Assembly (NCBI GenBank): GCA_002314755.1
Contig: DCHC01000012.1
Location: forward strand, 9,008-24,930
Reading direction: 5' to 3'
Origin: Faecalibacterium sp. UBA1762
GTDB taxonomy: Bacteria > Bacillota > Clostridia > Oscillospirales > Ruminococcaceae
Length of the DNA: 15,923 bases
Within the stretch, counting starts at the first letter, position 1; the number at the start of each line of letters is the position of its first letter. Position numbers and translations under genes: made by a program. Shown here in pieces: positions 14,318 to 15,923 of this stretch. Below the pieces are notes generated by a model, which saw only the letters and a list, made by a program, of their open reading frames with translations, had not been told where the DNA came from and ran no database searches.

Positions 14318-15793
14318 TTATTTCTGTTTCGGACCGTCATCCTCCAAAAGGGATATCAGTACCTCATCGTTTTGCACAACAGCATTCCGCTTGCCGAGAC
14401 TTGCTGCTGTCCGTGTCCGGTCTGTTTGTTCTTTCACTGTCTCCACTGCCGCAGCTCTCAAGTCAGCCACTGTTTTCCTCAGCTCAACCTGTTCCGAATA
14501 TTTTTCCTCCATCTCAGAAAAACGCTCTGAATTCATGCCCAACACCGCAGCTTGTGCATCCTGCTCTTCTTTTCGTTTATTAAACTCTCCTATCCAGCCC
14601 AGCGAAGCCTGACTATCCGTTATTTCCATGGAACTGTTTGTTATCTTCATTCGCGCAGCCGCCTGCTGCAGCTTTTGCTGCTGCACCTGTAGTGCCTCTT
14701 TATCGTTTTGCTCTAACAAAGCCTCCAGTGCGTCGAGTTCATTCTCCTCTACGGTATCTGACACTCTATCCTGTGCCAGGCATAACCTGGTTTTTGCCGC
14801 CTTGCAAACAGACAGGATCGCAACCGGTATCGCAACGGTTATCAGCACCAGTACGGAAATAACGGAATAGAACAGCGCATACTGCGCATATGTTTTATAG
14901 ATAAACAGTCCAAAAAGTGAAAGCAACTCTGCTAAAGGGTTAAATGCATAATACAACCATCTGTAATAGTATTTGACAAAAACCGCGATATTGGAATGCT
15001 CTCTTGGGGACGGCAGCTGCAAAGCCAAAACACAAAGCCCGACTGTTACTGGGATAAAGCCCAGCAGATGTCCCGAATAGATCATGATCTCCCATCTTGC
15101 AAAGAGATACAGCTCTGCCATAGCCAGCACAAAGCCGACAATAACCACCCCGACCCAAATGAGCGGATGAAAGGCACACAGCTTTTGCTGTTTGCGCCAG
15201 ATAATTCTGCCCAAAAGCATGTACGGCAGGGCACGAGTCAGAAAATTACCCGGAATGTATTCATTACCCAACAGGTTAAAATGGCATAGTGCCGCACCGT
15301 CCCCGCTATAAAAAGAAAAGACAAAAAGGATGATACATATCAGCCAATCCCACTTACGGCATCTCCGGAAAAGTGCGCAAAGCAGGACACTGTACAACGC
15401 TGCCTGCAAAAGCCAGATAGATTGCCCAACTATTCCGGGCCAACCGTTCAGTGTCGGCCAGTAGTTCAAAACGGCAAAATTCAACAACGCTCTTGCGTCC
15501 AGCGCGGGGAAAAAAGTTCCGTACAGCACCCGACAAAAAAGCATTAATAAAACCGCGTATCCGGCAAAACAAATGCTGAAAGCAACCAAACAACGGCGGA
15601 TACGCTCCGCAAGGTTCGTTTCATCCTGCAAACTGCAAAAGCCATATATACAAAACAGCGTTCCCGCGGAAAACCCTAAAAGCGGCTTGTAGCTTTCTGC
15701 AAAGTATAACGGCAGACTGTAACATAATATCACATACAAGCCCATACAAAAAACTCTTAAAAAGTCTAAACCGGTCAAATATTTTTTTTGCAT
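14318..15793 (-). CDS. Acyltransferase-3-like polytopic membrane protein with coiled-coil C-terminal tail
   Basis: 491 aa. Residues ~1-335 contain about ten hydrophobic segments in the arrangement of acyltransferase-3 (OatA/OafA-type) proteins: YLTGLDFLRVF at the N-terminus, SIWLLQAALYSVLL, NLLGNEYIPGNFLTRALPYMLLGRIIW, SGHLLGFIPVTVGL. The usual catalytic His of the first helix (about 11 residues after the LDxLR Arg) is absent, that helix ending VILCYSLP, so O-acetyl transfer may be lost. From ~residue 337 a hydrophilic, Glu/Gln/Ala-rich tail with heptad character runs to the end, unusual for the family and predicted cytoplasmic coiled coil. The ATG at 15793 has GGAGG 9 nt upstream and its own promoter. 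An eight-A tract covers codons 2-4. Fold assignment is from motif reading only; it could be another multi-pass family. Confidence 0.65.
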   Translation of the reverse strand: MQKKYLTGLDFLRVFCMGLYVILCYSLPLYFAESYKPLLGFSAGTLFCIYGFCSLQDETNLAERIRRCLVAFSICFAGYAVLLMLFCRVLYGTFFPALDARALLNFAVLNYWPTLNGWPGIVGQSIWLLQAALYSVLLCALFRRCRKWDWLICIILFVFSFYSGDGAALCHFNLLGNEYIPGNFLTRALPYMLLGRIIWRKQQKLCAFHPLIWVGVVIVGFVLAMAELYLFARWEIMIYSGHLLGFIPVTVGLCVLALQLPSPREHSNIAVFVKYYYRWLYYAFNPLAELLSLFGLFIYKTYAQYALFYSVISVLVLITVAIPVAILSVCKAAKTRLCLAQDRVSDTVEENELDALEALLEQNDKEALQVQQQKLQQAAARMKITNSSMEITDSQASLGWIGEFNKRKEEQDAQAAVLGMNSERFSEMEEKYSEQVELRKTVADLRAAAVETVKEQTDRTRTAASLGKRNAVVQNDEVLISLLEDDGPKQK

Positions 15794-15860
15794 CTATTCC
15801 GTCCTCCACTGCATTACCACGTCAGCAGAAAATTCTTTTTCATATTGCTATATAAATAAT

Positions 15861-15889
15861 AGTATATCATGTCTGTTCCTTTTTCGCAA
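15861..15889 (-). promoter_or_regulatory. Sigma-A-type promoter of the membrane protein gene
   Basis: On the minus strand -35 TTGCGA (15884-15889; 4/6) and -10 TATACT (15861-15866; 5/6) are 17 bp apart, ~70 bp upstream of the start at 15793. It may also drive the PqqD-like and ABC genes downstream, since no terminator was seen between them. Confidence 0.6.
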
Positions 15890-15923
15890 TGAAAACTGTT
15901 TTTTGGTAACCTCTAAAAATTCA

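Noticed and set aside
1..15923. Mobile element, integron, CRISPR array, tRNA or rRNA
   Set aside because: No transposase or integrase motifs, no spaced direct repeats, and no tRNA-like cloverleaf were recognised on either strand.

Overview
The window looks like a chromosomal piece of a Gram-positive, probably clostridial (Oscillospiraceae/Lachnospiraceae-like) Firmicute. This rests on strong GGAGG/AAGGAG ribosome binding sites, tightly packed genes, sigma-A-type promoters in AT-rich gaps, and protein families common there (SulP transporter, PqqD-like protein next to an ABC exporter, a DUF3089-like secreted hydrolase). The species assignment is inference; no rRNA or tRNA gene is present.

Left half (1-9290): a nonulosonic (sialic-like) acid locus, best read as CMP-legionaminic acid biosynthesis. 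A LegB-type NAD-dependent 4,6-dehydratase runs leftward off the edge (1-421). A divergent control region (422-663) carries two back-to-back promoters, each with a 17-bp spacer. An eight-gene rightward operon follows: N-acetyl-sugar amidotransferase (WbpG/PseA/PtmG-like), LegC aminotransferase, PtmE (CBS pair plus sugar nucleotidyltransferase), LegI/NeuB synthase, LegG/NeuC hydrolysing 2-epimerase, two Gfo/Idh/MocA oxidoreductases, and LegF/NeuA-type CMP transferase. The logic is: PtmE makes an activated (probably GDP-) glucosamine; LegB, LegC and an N-acetyltransferase not seen here build the 2,4-diacetamido sugar; LegG removes the nucleotide; LegI condenses with PEP; LegF adds CMP. The amidotransferase probably converts an N-acyl group to an acetamidino group. 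The two oxidoreductases are unassigned, and the first lacks the usual catalytic residues. The operon ends at a strong bidirectional hairpin terminator (9242-9287).

Right half (9287-15793): all genes run leftward. From upstream to downstream they are: a polytopic membrane protein resembling acyltransferase-3 but without the N-terminal His and with a long predicted coiled-coil tail (14318-15793, own promoter); a small PqqD-like protein (13875-14144); a one-polypeptide ABC exporter (12059-13822); a SulP-family anion transporter with a STAS domain (10327-11964, own promoter); and an N-terminally anchored DUF3089-like alpha/beta hydrolase (9287-10291, TTG start). These form at least two transcription units that converge on the legionaminic operon at the shared terminator.

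There is no CRISPR array, insertion sequence, integrase, rRNA or tRNA that I can recognise. The points most worth a second look are the amidotransferase within a legionaminic pathway, the unequal oxidoreductase pair, the symmetric divergent control region, the acyltransferase-like protein with a coiled-coil tail, and the PqqD-like/ABC exporter pair without an obvious substrate.
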